Shown here piece by piece: positions 24,011-32,992 of a DNA stretch of 64,000 nucleotides. Numbering within the stretch: position 1 is the stretch's first letter; every line of letters starts with the position of its first letter. The notes beneath the pieces were generated by a model. That model saw only the letters and a list, made by a program, of their open reading frames with translations. It ran no database searches and was not told the origin of the DNA. This stretch comes from a virus. Location: IMG/VR virus record IMGVR_UViG_3300050821_010487, positions 18,336 to 82,335 of that record; one strand, 5' to 3'. The translations under genes and the position numbers were made by a program.

Positions 24011-24052
24011 GTGACCGTCCCGTGACCGCCTGGCTTTTGCGACCTGTGACCG
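24011..24052. repeat. three direct GTGACCG repeats
   Basis: GTGACCG occurs at 24011-24017, 24022-24028 and 24046-24052, in the leader of the 1114-aa gene. Offsets are 11 and 24 bp. It could be an operator array, but the repeat is short and GC-rich. Confidence 0.35.
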
Positions 24053-24094
24053 GGCCGCAGAAGAAATGAGACCAGCGACACGGAGGACGGCCCG

Positions 24095-27000
24095 ATGACT
24101 GACCGCAGCGACCTGGTGCGCGCGATCCACGCAGCCAAGACCGGCCGGGATATCTCCCGGGCCGTCGCGGCGCTCGACGCCCACGACCGGGCGGCCGTCC
24201 GCACGGCTGCCGCAGACAGAGAGCTGGACCTCGGCCACCGGATGGCCGCGAGCCGGCTGGACCCGGTCCCGGTGCACGAGCTGCACACCGCCGCGACCGA
24301 CTGGCTGGCCGACTTCCAGGAACCCCAGGGTGACGGCAACTTCCGGACCGCGATGATCGCCGAGGCATCCACCTGGTACTCCCGCCTCGACCCCGCGGTG
24401 CGCGAGGATGGCCAGGAGCTGACCGAGCAGGCACGCGGGCGCGCGCGCAGCCTCGCCTCCGCCTACGGCTCCCAGGCCCGTGCGGCCGAGCGCGAGTTCC
24501 TGCAGACCGTCGGCTACCTGCAGAGCCAGGCTGCCAGCGGCCTGCCACAGATCGACCAGACGATCGACCCGAACAACCAGCCGTCCGCGACGCCTTACCC
24601 CGCCGAGGTGTTCCCGACTTTCGGGGAGGAGCAGGACCAGTTCAACGGCGTCGAGACCAACAACCACGGCTCCGGCGCCGCCAGCACGGGGGCGCCGATG
24701 CTGCAGCAGCTCCAGCAGCAGCAGAACTCGGGCTCGGGCTTCGGCTCAGGACCTGAGAAGCCCGACGAGCACGGCACCGCGTTCGACACTTCGAACAGCT
24801 ACGCCGAGGTCCCGCTGGGCACCCCCGGACAGATCCCGACGGCGGCTCCGGGCCAGGGCCCCACGCAGCCGTCGAGCGCCCCGACCCCGATGGAGGGCCA
24901 GCCGCAGGACGAGGGTGCCGACCGGCGCCAGGCGGTGGCCGCGGTGCAGGGCTACAGCTTCCCGGACGCTTTCGGCTACCGGTGGGTGATGACCAGCGAG
25001 GTCATGCACCCGTTCCACGAGAAGTGCGCCGCCGCCCACTGGCCGGAGGAGGGATGCGGCGACCGGTCCCACACCGCTTCGGTGGCGATCGGCTACCAGA
25101 TGGACCTGGACAAGGCCCGCCTGCTGGCCGGGGCCGAGCGCCTGGGCGTCCAGGAGGGCCTGCGGGCCTTCCACGGGTCGAAGACCCTCGCCGACCTGGT
25201 CGTGGCCCACAACCGGTTCACGAGCGCCTGGGGCGAGAGCGACCGGTCGGATGCGGACAGCGCGGTGCTGCACGGCTTCATGGCCGTGGTGCGGCCGGTG
25301 ATGGCGGAGATGCTCCCGAACCACGCCTACCGCGGCGACGAGGAGCTGATGCGCCGTCACGCGGCTGGTGGCCTGGCGGCCGGCGGGGTTACCGAGCAGG
25401 AGCGCGCGGATGCCACGCACCACCTGCCGGGCACCGACAAGTTTCCGATCGACTCGGCGGCTGACGTCCGCAACGCCCTGCACGACGTGGGCCGCACCAA
25501 CGAGCCCCACGCCAAGGTCATGCATTACCTCCACGACATGGAGAACGAGTACCACGTCGGGGGCCTTCAGAGGATCGCCGCTAGCGGCGGGTGTGCCAAC
25601 TGCCAGCACGGTGACCACGAGGGGTGCCGGACCGGGCAGTGCGACTGCGCCAAGGCAGGGCACAAGGCCCACCAGGGGAGCCGCCTGGATTTTAGGGGAG
25701 GGGCCGCTGGGCCCCGCCAGGGCGCATCCAGCCTCACCCAGGTCCAGCAGATCACCGACCCGGACAACCAGCCCACCCCCCAGGATGACAGCCTGCCCGA
25801 GGGCGTGGCGTTCCCGCTGAACGAGGAGTACTCGGCGCAGTGGGTGACCGGCCCTGGCGGCGCCGCGCCTAAGGGCGCCACGCCCCAGGCCGAGGCCGGG
25901 GGGATGAAGGGCCTGCCCCAGAGCGCCGCCCAGATGTTCGGGCACATGGACGCGGTCGAGGGCAAGGAGCCGCACCACAAGGACCACTACCCGTACACGT
26001 CCCGGGCCCACGGCAGCTACCTGCGCGGCTGGAACAACACCAATGCCGTGATGACCGCGTACAACGGCACCGACCCGATCAACCGCGAGGCCTACAGCGG
26101 CCTGACCGGCCGGCCGGACCTGCACGCCCACTGGCGCGACGCCTACGACACCGCGGTGCGCAACTACTCGACCAACCAGGGGCACTCCAACGAGGCCAGC
26201 CTCCGCACCGCCGCCGACAGCGGCTCGGGCGTATCCTCCAGCACCGACCGGTGTGCCGACTGCGGGCACGAGCGCAGCCAGACCAGCGGGGGCTGTGTGC
26301 AGCACTGCCCGGGGTGCGCCTGCGATCCCAGTGCGCCGCCGAGGAAGCACGTCCCGCTGCGGCCCCGCCAGGCCGACGCCTGGAGCCAGCCGCGCCAGAC
26401 CACCGACGACTTCGCCCCGCCGTTCAGCCAGCCGGCCACCAACGCGCCGATGACCCAGAACCAGGGTGACTACGAGGCCGGGGCGGCTGCCGCGAAGGCG
26501 GACAAGGCCTCCGGGCAGCGCCCGGCGTTCGCCGACAACTCCTCGGCGGTCTCGCCTTATGTGAAGGGGTACGCCGAGACCTGGGGCGCCTCCAGCGAGC
26601 CCCAGGGCGCCCAGGACGTCCCGTACTCGATGGGCGGGGACTCCGGGCAGGCGATGAACGCCCAGGAGGCGCAGAGAGGCTTCCAGGCATCTCCGCTGTC
26701 GGAGATCTCGGCCGCGTTCGTGCCCGCGGAGCTGCGCGGCAACCCGGACTTCTCGAAGGCCTACCGGTACGCCCAGATCTGGGGCCCTGGCACGCCGCTG
26801 GTGAAGCGGGGCTCGGCCGCGTTCGAGGCCGGCCTGTACGCGGGGGTGACCGACCGGCCGCAGATCCAGCAGGTGTTCCTGGCCGAGCACGCGCTGCACG
26901 CCAAGGACCATCCTGACCTGGCTCAGCGGATCGCGCTGCACCGGTCGTTCAGCGTCAAGACCGCGGGCAAGACCCGTGGCCTGCGCACCGAGGGCGCGTA

Positions 27001-27439
27001 CCTGGTGCGCAAGGCGGGCACGACCACCGACCTGATCACCGACGGGCCGGGGACCTCCCCGGACCCGATGGGTGCTACCCCGCTGAACGGTCCCGGCACG
27101 CCGCCGCCGATGGGCGGGCTCAGCGAGCCGGCCGCCCCGGGCGGTGCCCCGCCGTACCAGGGGGCGCCGCCGCTGTCAGGCGGCCCGGTGGTCCCGGACG
27201 ACGTGATGGGGCACTCCCAGCAGGAGCCGCAGCCCGACGGGCCGTTCACCAGCACGTTCAGTGGTGACCACCCGGAGAACACCACCCTGGCGCCGGTCGC
27301 GCCGAACAGCGCTGACGAGCCGGGCTACTCGAACAAGGACGCCTACCAGGGCGGCCGTGGCCCCGACCGGGTGGCCATGAAGGAAGCGTTCCGCCGGCGG
27401 GTCCAGGCCGGACTGGCCCAGATGAGGGAGGCACAGTGA
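24095..27439 (+). CDS. large low-complexity protein with Cys-rich modules (1114 aa)
   Basis: GGAGGA precedes ATG 24095. A helical N-terminal domain (1-140) is followed by Pro/Gln/Gly linkers (LQQLQQQQ near 210; GPEKPDEH near 225), two Cys clusters (CANCQHGDHEGC near 510; CADCGHERS with CPGCAC near 720), and repeated helical modules of the type Y..G...G (PYVKGYAETW; AFEAGLYAG). The last 130 residues are Pro/Gly-rich. RTAA (704-707) and KTAG (955-958) resemble the border tetrapeptides of the giant proteins. Probably a virion or virion-delivered protein; no enzyme motif seen. Confidence 0.72.
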   Translation: MTDRSDLVRAIHAAKTGRDISRAVAALDAHDRAAVRTAAADRELDLGHRMAASRLDPVPVHELHTAATDWLADFQEPQGDGNFRTAMIAEASTWYSRLDPAVREDGQELTEQARGRARSLASAYGSQARAAEREFLQTVGYLQSQAASGLPQIDQTIDPNNQPSATPYPAEVFPTFGEEQDQFNGVETNNHGSGAASTGAPMLQQLQQQQNSGSGFGSGPEKPDEHGTAFDTSNSYAEVPLGTPGQIPTAAPGQGPTQPSSAPTPMEGQPQDEGADRRQAVAAVQGYSFPDAFGYRWVMTSEVMHPFHEKCAAAHWPEEGCGDRSHTASVAIGYQMDLDKARLLAGAERLGVQEGLRAFHGSKTLADLVVAHNRFTSAWGESDRSDADSAVLHGFMAVVRPVMAEMLPNHAYRGDEELMRRHAAGGLAAGGVTEQERADATHHLPGTDKFPIDSAADVRNALHDVGRTNEPHAKVMHYLHDMENEYHVGGLQRIAASGGCANCQHGDHEGCRTGQCDCAKAGHKAHQGSRLDFRGGAAGPRQGASSLTQVQQITDPDNQPTPQDDSLPEGVAFPLNEEYSAQWVTGPGGAAPKGATPQAEAGGMKGLPQSAAQMFGHMDAVEGKEPHHKDHYPYTSRAHGSYLRGWNNTNAVMTAYNGTDPINREAYSGLTGRPDLHAHWRDAYDTAVRNYSTNQGHSNEASLRTAADSGSGVSSSTDRCADCGHERSQTSGGCVQHCPGCACDPSAPPRKHVPLRPRQADAWSQPRQTTDDFAPPFSQPATNAPMTQNQGDYEAGAAAAKADKASGQRPAFADNSSAVSPYVKGYAETWGASSEPQGAQDVPYSMGGDSGQAMNAQEAQRGFQASPLSEISAAFVPAELRGNPDFSKAYRYAQIWGPGTPLVKRGSAAFEAGLYAGVTDRPQIQQVFLAEHALHAKDHPDLAQRIALHRSFSVKTAGKTRGLRTEGAYLVRKAGTTTDLITDGPGTSPDPMGATPLNGPGTPPPMGGLSEPAAPGGAPPYQGAPPLSGGPVVPDDVMGHSQQEPQPDGPFTSTFSGDHPENTTLAPVAPNSADEPGYSNKDAYQGGRGPDRVAMKEAFRRRVQAGLAQMREAQ

Positions 27440-28431
27440 GCGACGAGCTGTGGATCGAGGCGTCAGCCGACCACGAGGGCCTGGTCAGGGAGGCAGCGTT
27501 CGCGCGGGCCGACGCCGAGCTTGAGCCGGTGATGTCGTTCCTGCTCGGTGCCCGCTCCCCCCAGGAGTTCGCGCACCGCAGCGCGCTCGCCCAGGAGTCT
27601 GTGCGCTCTGTCGCCTCCCTCTGCGGCGTGGGCGAGGACGAGCTGATGGCCACGGCCCGGCGCCGCTTCGAGCTGTACCGGCAGGCTCTTGCCGAGGGCG
27701 TGGACCCGCTGCAGGAGGTCGTGGACTGCTCCCACGCCTCCGGTGGCCCGGAGAAGCCTGACGAGCATTCGACGGGCCCGGCGCCGGACGCCTACTCCGA
27801 GGTCCCCCCCGCCCCCCCGAGGGGCCCGGCCCCGCAGGTGACCCAGGTCCGGCCGCCGCAGATGGGCCCGGTGCAAGAGGCCACCGGCTCGCTGCGCCGG
27901 CGGGCCGACACGGGGGGCGCCGCGGACATGACGCCGTTCTACACCCCGCCGATGCCCCCGGACACCGGCACGGGGATGGGCTCGACTGACACCAGCGTCC
28001 CGGGTGCGAACACCAACGACATGACGCCGTCGCTGCCGAACAGCGGGCCGGCGGGCGCCAACGCCCCGATGCCTGAGATCGGCCAGGTGACGTCCTCGAA
28101 GGACCCGGTCCGGCGCCAGGTTCTGGCGACCGCGGCGCTGATCAGGCAGGCGAACCGGCACCTGCCCCCGGCCGAGTGCGAGCGCGTTGCCCGCCAGGTG
28201 GTCGGCCGTTACCTGACCGCCGACCTGGCGGGCTCGGTGATGGACGATGACCCCGGCAGCGGAGGCGGTGATGGCGGCGGCAGCCACGACAGCGGCACCG
28301 GCCCGTTCGGCCACATGCTTGAGTGGAAGGGACTCAACTCCATGATGCCGGGCGGCGGTGGCGGTGCTGCCGGCGAGGCTGCCGGAGCCGGTGAGGGGCT
28401 CGGGGAGCTGGCAGGACTCGCCGCGCTCTAG
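27436..28431 (+). CDS. structural-looking low-complexity protein, 331 aa
   Basis: GTG 27436 overlaps the upstream stop (GTGA). It shares GPEKPDEH followed by a Y[AS]EVP segment with the 1114-aa protein, showing common ancestry of that linker. Helical N terminus (1-95), Pro-rich middle, a helical unit near 210-260, then a Gly-rich C terminus (GGGGGAAGEAAGAGEG). Function unknown; paired with its larger neighbour. Confidence 0.7.
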   Translation: MSDELWIEASADHEGLVREAAFARADAELEPVMSFLLGARSPQEFAHRSALAQESVRSVASLCGVGEDELMATARRRFELYRQALAEGVDPLQEVVDCSHASGGPEKPDEHSTGPAPDAYSEVPPAPPRGPAPQVTQVRPPQMGPVQEATGSLRRRADTGGAADMTPFYTPPMPPDTGTGMGSTDTSVPGANTNDMTPSLPNSGPAGANAPMPEIGQVTSSKDPVRRQVLATAALIRQANRHLPPAECERVARQVVGRYLTADLAGSVMDDDPGSGGGDGGGSHDSGTGPFGHMLEWKGLNSMMPGGGGGAAGEAAGAGEGLGELAGLAAL

Positions 28432-28934
28432 CTGAACTGCAGCGCACCAAGGTGCAAGTCGCTACCTGGCATGACTACCTTGTGGACTTCGTAGGGTGGC
28501 CCGATCGGCTTCCCGTGGACGTCCCGTAGCTGCACGGTGTGGACAGTGCAGGAGGGCAGCCCCTTGAGGACAAGACCGCCCTCCCGGCTCCATTCTGAGA
28601 TGTAGCTCACCCCGGGCGGTTCAGAGGTTATGTCGGCGGTGTACGGCGGCTCAAATCCGAGGTCGCTGAGGCTGATCTTCCCCTCATCCTCAGCAGCTTC
28701 TGGCGAAGTGTCTCCGTTTGCGCAGCCGTAGAAGTATCCGGACCAGAAGTGGGCGAACGCCTTGTCCTGCTCATCAAGAGTGGGATCGTCGTGGATGACC
28801 TTCTGCGCCCTGGCGGCAGCGTTGGCATCTCCCGGGTCAAAACGAACGATCTCGCGCTCGGTGCCGTCCTCGAACAGGATGACCTCACCGCCGATCTGCT
28901 GGATGAGGAACAGTTCACTGGGCAGCCGTGCCAT
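28428..28934 (-). CDS. hypothetical protein, 168 aa
   Basis: CGGAGG precedes the ATG at 28934. Residues 1-75 (ELFLIQQIGGEVILFEDGTEREIVRF and a helical FAHFWSGYFYG segment) look like a family common in actinophage genomes with no known role; the C-terminal half is beta-rich. Its stop shares the tetranucleotide CTAG with the stop of the convergent plus-strand gene. Confidence 0.72.
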   Translation of the reverse strand: MARLPSELFLIQQIGGEVILFEDGTEREIVRFDPGDANAAARAQKVIHDDPTLDEQDKAFAHFWSGYFYGCANGDTSPEAAEDEGKISLSDLGFEPPYTADITSEPPGVSYISEWSREGGLVLKGLPSCTVHTVQLRDVHGKPIGPPYEVHKVVMPGSDLHLGALQFS

Positions 28935-28935
28935 G

Positions 28936-29202
28936 TCAGCCTCCGGGGGGTTGATCTTTGGGGAACCGGAACCCGCCCCAGCATGAGCAGCCGACGGACG
29001 GGTCAGAACAGTCGTGGGCATTGCGCAGCCAGCCGGCGAAGTTGGCCAGGTTCACCCGGGGCGAGTAATGCCGGCTCACGCCAGGGCCCGAAGGAGAGCG
29101 CCACGGCTTGCGCCAGAAGAGGTCGAGCACAGGCCCGTGCCAGCGGCGCATCCGCCGCTGCATCACGTGGATCACTTCGTCGTTACGGGTTTTGTACGGC
29201 AT
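28936..29202 (-). CDS. hypothetical protein, 88 aa
   Basis: AAGGAG upstream supports the ATG at 29202, which lies within the 3' end of the methyltransferase gene. Basic, Trp-rich N-terminal half (RRMRRWHGPVLDLFW) and a C-terminal CSDPSVGCSCWGG cluster with three Cys that might bind metal. No recognised family. Confidence 0.62.
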   Translation of the reverse strand: MPYKTRNDEVIHVMQRRMRRWHGPVLDLFWRKPWRSPSGPGVSRHYSPRVNLANFAGWLRNAHDCSDPSVGCSCWGGFRFPKDQPPGG

Positions 29203-30148
29203 GTCCCGGGTCTCCTTCCAGTGCATGCTTGATCTCGCGGCCGAAAGCCCGTGCGACGGGCGGCGGGAAGGCGTTGCCGATCTGCCGGTAGGCGGCCGTC
29301 TTGGTGCCTGAGAACCACCAGTCATCGGGGAAGCCCTGCAGCCGCGCGACCATGCGGAGCGTCAGCCGGGGGAGGTGGTCAGCGGGCTCGTCCGGGCCGG
29401 GGGCCAGCTCGGCGATCGAGCCGCCGTTGACGTGCAGCTCCCGCCATGCCGCCCTGGCCCGGGTCGGGCCGAGGTCGGGGCCGCCGTGCTTCTTGCTGCC
29501 GCCCACGATGGTGGGTGCGACTTTGTTGCAGAGTAGCGACCAGTGATGCGCCCACGGCCATCCGTTCTCTGCCATCAGGTCGTACAGCGCTTCCCCCGCG
29601 GTGGCGCCGGGGACGATGGTGTAGGGCCAGTGGAACCGTTGGCACCACGGTGCGCGCAGCGCCACCAGGACCAGGCGCGGCCGGAGCTGGGGAACGCCGA
29701 AGGTGCAGGCGTTGATGCCCTGCCACCAGCTCTGGGCGTAACCCAGTTTCCAGAGCCGCTCCGCCACCTGCCAGCGGTAGCCGGCGAACTTCTTCTGGCC
29801 GAGGCCCATGACGTTCTCCAGCAGCACCGCGCGGGGCTGGGCTTCCTCGATGATCCGCAGCGCCTCAGGGAACAGGTCGCGCTCGTCGGCGTGCCCGAGC
29901 TGCTTGCTGCCGACGGAGAACGGCTGGCACGGGACACCCCCGGCGACCAGGTCCACGCCGCGGAACTGGCGGCCGTCGAGGTTGCGGATGTCGTCCTCGA
30001 TGATTTTCGTGCCGCAGAGGTTGGTGCGCAGTGTGATGCAGGCGTCGGAGTCGATCTCGGCTAGCGCCACGTGCCGGAACCCGGCCTGGTCGAGTCCGAG
30101 CGCCTGGCCGCCGCCTCCCGCGCAGATCTCCACGGCTGTGAGGCTCAT
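29183..30148 (-). CDS. DNA C5-cytosine methyltransferase
   Basis: Transfers methyl from S-adenosylmethionine to C5 of cytosine. 321 aa from the ATG at 30148, with AGGAGG upstream. Motif I is EICAGGGGQALGL (7-19), motif IV is GGVPCQPFS with catalytic C74, motif VI is ENV (111-113), motif VIII is reduced to PQLRPRLVLV, and motif X is IGNAFPPPVA. Length and order fit a solitary phage Dcm-type enzyme; no restriction partner is visible. Likely protects phage DNA. The 20-bp overlap with the downstream gene suggests one transcript. Confidence 0.88.
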   Translation of the reverse strand: MSLTAVEICAGGGGQALGLDQAGFRHVALAEIDSDACITLRTNLCGTKIIEDDIRNLDGRQFRGVDLVAGGVPCQPFSVGSKQLGHADERDLFPEALRIIEEAQPRAVLLENVMGLGQKKFAGYRWQVAERLWKLGYAQSWWQGINACTFGVPQLRPRLVLVALRAPWCQRFHWPYTIVPGATAGEALYDLMAENGWPWAHHWSLLCNKVAPTIVGGSKKHGGPDLGPTRARAAWRELHVNGGSIAELAPGPDEPADHLPRLTLRMVARLQGFPDDWWFSGTKTAAYRQIGNAFPPPVARAFGREIKHALEGDPGHAVQNP

Positions 30149-30846
30149 ACGGACGTGACCTCCTCTGGGGTGGGTGCCCGCCAGGCCCATGCCTGCGACC
30201 GCTCAGCGCGCCTCTCGTGCAGCGCGCGGAGAGAGTAGTAGCGGCTCTGGATGTCAGCCTTGATGCCGTCCCGGACCCCGAGGTCGATCGTCGCCAGGGC
30301 GGCCTGGTAGGCCTTGTAGGAGCAGCGTGGCCGCAGACCCAGGGCAGCCTTCAAACGGCGCGTGTAGACCTCCTGGGCGCGCTCCATGAGGGTCCTGGTG
30401 TAGGCGCTGTACTTCGCCCGCAGAGGGTGCCCGTAGTAGCGACCGTGGCAGGCCTCGCAGTAGTGCCGGTACCTGCCTCCGCCGACCGAGGTGCCCCAGC
30501 CCTGGACCCCAGAGCCCTTGCAGCCAGGGCAATCGAGGTAGCCGGTGAAGTGCTCCCGGTCGCGGCGCCAGCTCGGGCAGTGCGGCGGGTAGTTCACGCT
30601 GCGGGCGCCGTCGAGAACCGCGATCTTCTCGACGTAGGGCCCGGCCGCGGTGCAGGCGTAGCACAGGCCGTTGCACGCTCCGGCGTGGACTTCAGCGGGG
30701 TGGTTGCCGTCGGCGTTCAGCAGCTTGTTACAGCGCAGGCAGTGCAGCTCGACCTGGAATAGGCCGTCGCTGCCCATCTGCAGATCCTTGAGCTGCTGCT
30801 GCCAGCGTTCTACCACTGCTGCGGCGGGGCCGCGTTCGCTGGTCAT
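30145..30846 (-). CDS. zinc-finger protein with DnaJ-like CxxCxGxG motif, 233 aa
   Basis: Contains CLRC, CNGLCYAC, CPGCKGSG and CEACHGRYYG between residues 36 and 140, i.e. several CxxC knuckles, one in the CxxCxGxG form of the DnaJ central domain. The C-terminal 90 residues are helical and basic. No J domain is present. It may act as a nucleic-acid or protein adaptor. Overlaps the methyltransferase start. Confidence 0.68.
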   Translation of the reverse strand: MTSERGPAAAVVERWQQQLKDLQMGSDGLFQVELHCLRCNKLLNADGNHPAEVHAGACNGLCYACTAAGPYVEKIAVLDGARSVNYPPHCPSWRRDREHFTGYLDCPGCKGSGVQGWGTSVGGGRYRHYCEACHGRYYGHPLRAKYSAYTRTLMERAQEVYTRRLKAALGLRPRCSYKAYQAALATIDLGVRDGIKADIQSRYYSLRALHERRAERSQAWAWRAPTPEEVTSV

Positions 30847-31235
30847 ATCCGGCCACCCCTCCAGTTGACGGGCCCGTGGACAGCCATCCGGGCACAGAAG
30901 ACGAGCACCCCAGCGCGCTTGATCACAAGCTGATAGGCCTCGCTGTCAAACGGCACCTTGGCCATGTCGAGCGCGACGTCGGTGAGCAGCCAGGCATAAC
31001 CACCCGGGGTGAGGATGTAGCGGGGGACCTCGCTGTCGTCCGGGTCCTTGACCGAGAGGAAGCCGCGGTGCACCAGGCTCTCGCAGATCTTCGAGGTGTC
31101 GTAGAGCGACCCCGCCAGGGGCGCCAGCGCCCGGGACCAGAATCCGGTGTCAGCGACGGCGCGCAGCACCTGCCGCTGCCGCCGGCCCATGCCGGAGCCG
31201 AGGTCGCGCTCGGTCATGACGACGATCCTGCTCAT
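30843..31235 (-). CDS. winged-helix-like protein, 130 aa
   Basis: From the ATG at 31235. The segment RRQRQVLRAVADTGFW... KICESLVHRGFLSVKD... PRYILTPGGYAWL follows the helix-helix-wing order of MarR/PadR-type domains, with LTPGG at the wing. Could bind DNA as a regulator. ATGA overlap with the zinc-finger gene downstream. Family call is inferential. Confidence 0.58.
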   Translation of the reverse strand: MSRIVVMTERDLGSGMGRRQRQVLRAVADTGFWSRALAPLAGSLYDTSKICESLVHRGFLSVKDPDDSEVPRYILTPGGYAWLLTDVALDMAKVPFDSEAYQLVIKRAGVLVFCARMAVHGPVNWRGGRI

Positions 31236-31236
31236 G

Positions 31237-31629
31237 TCAGGCCTTCTCTGCGTAGATGGTGCTGCCGAAGCCACCGCCGAGGCGGAAGTAGCCGACGATG
31301 GGGCAGGAGCCGCGGAGGACCATGGCCACCGGGCTGTCCTTGACAGGAGCCCGGTAGATGAAGATCCCCGGCAGCTCCCTGCTGACGATCCCGGCGTCGA
31401 GCAGGTTCTTGTCGGGGGTGCTGAGGTCTCCCTCCCGCCGCAGCTTGATCTCCCGCGCCAGGTGCCAGGCAAGCGAAGAGCTGGCACGGTCGGCGATCAT
31501 GCGCCCGGCCGCTGCCTTGTCGGGAGCCACCACCAGGACGTGGACCTGGTGGTGGCTGCCGGTCATCCCCAGGGCCCGGCACCAGTCGGTCGGCACCATG
31601 GCCACGGAGTTAGACGTGAAGATCTTCAT
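31237..31629 (-). CDS. hypothetical protein, 130 aa
   Basis: ATG at 31629 overlaps the end of the upstream gene by 20 bp. An alpha/beta protein with VHVLVVAPDKAAAGRMIADR early and a Gly-rich hydrophobic C terminus. No family recognised. Confidence 0.6.
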   Translation of the reverse strand: MKIFTSNSVAMVPTDWCRALGMTGSHHQVHVLVVAPDKAAAGRMIADRASSSLAWHLAREIKLRREGDLSTPDKNLLDAGIVSRELPGIFIYRAPVKDSPVAMVLRGSCPIVGYFRLGGGFGSTIYAEKA

Positions 31630-32290
31630 GCGGTGCCGCCAGGGGGGAGGAGGTGAAGTGGGTCAGAACGGTGCGCCGGCTGTAGGACTCGGCGCAGGAG
31701 GTGCACACCAGGGCGGTCTCCTGGGGGTCCTGGTTGCGGTAGTTGTAGCTGATCTTGCGGGTGGCCGGGGTGTGGCTGTGGCCGACGGTGTCGCACCGCT
31801 TCTGCTGCGGCAGCCGCATGCTCTTGAGCAGCGCGGCCATGGTGAACTCGGCCGGGCCGATGTGGAGGCCGCTGTCGAGGTCCGGGTCGGATGAGGTGAA
31901 CGCGACGTCGGTGACGCCCTGCTTCGACAGCTTGCGGATGTTCGACCAGCCGCCGTGCAGCTTGACGTCCACCCAGCCGCGGCCGGTGATGAACACCTGG
32001 GCGATGCGGACCTTGTGGTGACCGAAGTATTCGCGTACGGCCGGGGCGGTCGCCTCGTAGATGGGAACCGCGGTCACGTCCTGGGCGCCGTATCCCCAGC
32101 GGTTGGCGTAGGTGATGGCGCGGGAGCGGACCGAGTCGTAGGAGTTGCCGTGCGCCAGCTCGGCCCACTGGCCCTTGCTGTTGCGCGCGATCCCGGCCAC
32201 GCCCCACTTGTTCGGCGGGGAGGTGTAGGTGATCTCGGTGCCGTCGGGGGCGTACGCCGCTCCCCTGACCGTCTTGGTGGTGCTGGCCAT
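31610..32290 (-). CDS. hypothetical protein, 226 aa, first gene of a minus-strand operon
   Basis: AGGAGGACCAG precedes the ATG at 32290, directly downstream of the promoter at 32309-32356. Beta-rich N-terminal half (TVRGAAYAPDGTEITYTSP), a helical middle, and a C-terminal CTSC pair. I do not recognise the family. It probably leads a transcript running to 28428 that includes the methyltransferase. Confidence 0.7.
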   Translation of the reverse strand: MASTTKTVRGAAYAPDGTEITYTSPPNKWGVAGIARNSKGQWAELAHGNSYDSVRSRAITYANRWGYGAQDVTAVPIYEATAPAVREYFGHHKVRIAQVFITGRGWVDVKLHGGWSNIRKLSKQGVTDVAFTSSDPDLDSGLHIGPAEFTMAALLKSMRLPQQKRCDTVGHSHTPATRKISYNYRNQDPQETALVCTSCAESYSRRTVLTHFTSSPLAAPHEDLHV

Positions 32291-32308
32291 CTGGTCCTCC
32301 TGGCTGCC

Positions 32309-32356
32309 GGTTTCCTTGCTAAGAGGAACATTACAGCTTTTCTTGCTAACGCGCAA
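32309..32356 (-). promoter_or_regulatory. spacer-operator promoter
   Basis: Reading the minus strand: -35 TTGCGC (32356-32351), a 17-bp spacer holding TTAGCAAGAAAAGCTG, -10 TAATGT (32333-32328), then a second half-site CTTAGCAAGGAAACC ending at 32309. The two GCAAG cores are 27 bp apart. Drives 32290 and the genes below it. Confidence 0.75.
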
Positions 32357-32362
32357 CCCCGG

Positions 32363-32992
32363 TCAGGCAGCCAGGTCCCATCCGGCCCGGACCCAGCGGG
32401 CGGGGCTCAGCCGGTGCCATCGTTCGCACCGCAGGATCTCCGCGGCCACGGGCAGGTTCGGGGAGTTCAGTCCTGGCCTGTAGTGGACGTAGCCGTCGCG
32501 GTCGCGCCAGTAGTTGCATTTGAGGATGTTGCACTCCGAGCACAGCGTCATCAGGTTCCAGATTGCGGTCAGGCCGCCACCAGCCCACGGGCGGATGTGG
32601 TCGGCGTGCAGATCGCCTTTCACCACGCCGCCACCGCCGCACCAGACACACCGGTACCGGTCGGCCCGCATCACGGCCCGGTGCACCCGGGCGGGGATGT
32701 CCTGCGAGTTCTGCTGCAGGCGCGGAACGGGATCGCGCCACCTGGTTCCGTTGATCAGCCTGGCCCGGTGGCGGGCCCGTGTCTTAGGCGGGATCAGCAG
32801 CATCGGCACCTTGTTCAGCGACACCAGGAAGGCGGGCATCATGATGCCGGCGAGCGCGCCCAGGGAGAGCAGCACCAGCAGGCCCTTCCCCTCGAAAGGC
32901 TCGTGAAGGTACCCCCAGCCCGCCACGGCGGCCGTGGGCGGCACGAGAGAGGCCGCGGGGAATCCGCGGGCACGGCGGCGCCTCCTAGCCAT
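32363..32992 (-). CDS. HNH endonuclease with an N-terminal membrane segment
   Basis: 209 aa. The HNH unit is clear: CVWC (115-118), LHADHI with H129, D131 and H132, WNL with N146, and CSECN (151-155), i.e. the C..C...H.DH....N...LC..CN pattern. A hydrophobic stretch at about 37-58 (GLLVLLSLGALAGIMMPAFLV) is unusual for this family and suggests membrane attachment, with a very basic N terminus. HNH proteins cut DNA during packaging, homing or defence; the role here is open. Confidence 0.75.
   Translation of the reverse strand: MARRRRRARGFPAASLVPPTAAVAGWGYLHEPFEGKGLLVLLSLGALAGIMMPAFLVSLNKVPMLLIPPKTRARHRARLINGTRWRDPVPRLQQNSQDIPARVHRAVMRADRYRCVWCGGGGVVKGDLHADHIRPWAGGGLTAIWNLMTLCSECNILKCNYWRDRDGYVHYRPGLNSPNLPVAAEILRCERWHRLSPARWVRAGWDLAA

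Noticed and set aside
30145-30846. Calling the zinc-finger protein a DnaJ chaperone
   Set aside because: A CxxCxGxG motif is present but no J domain (HPD) or substrate-binding domain.
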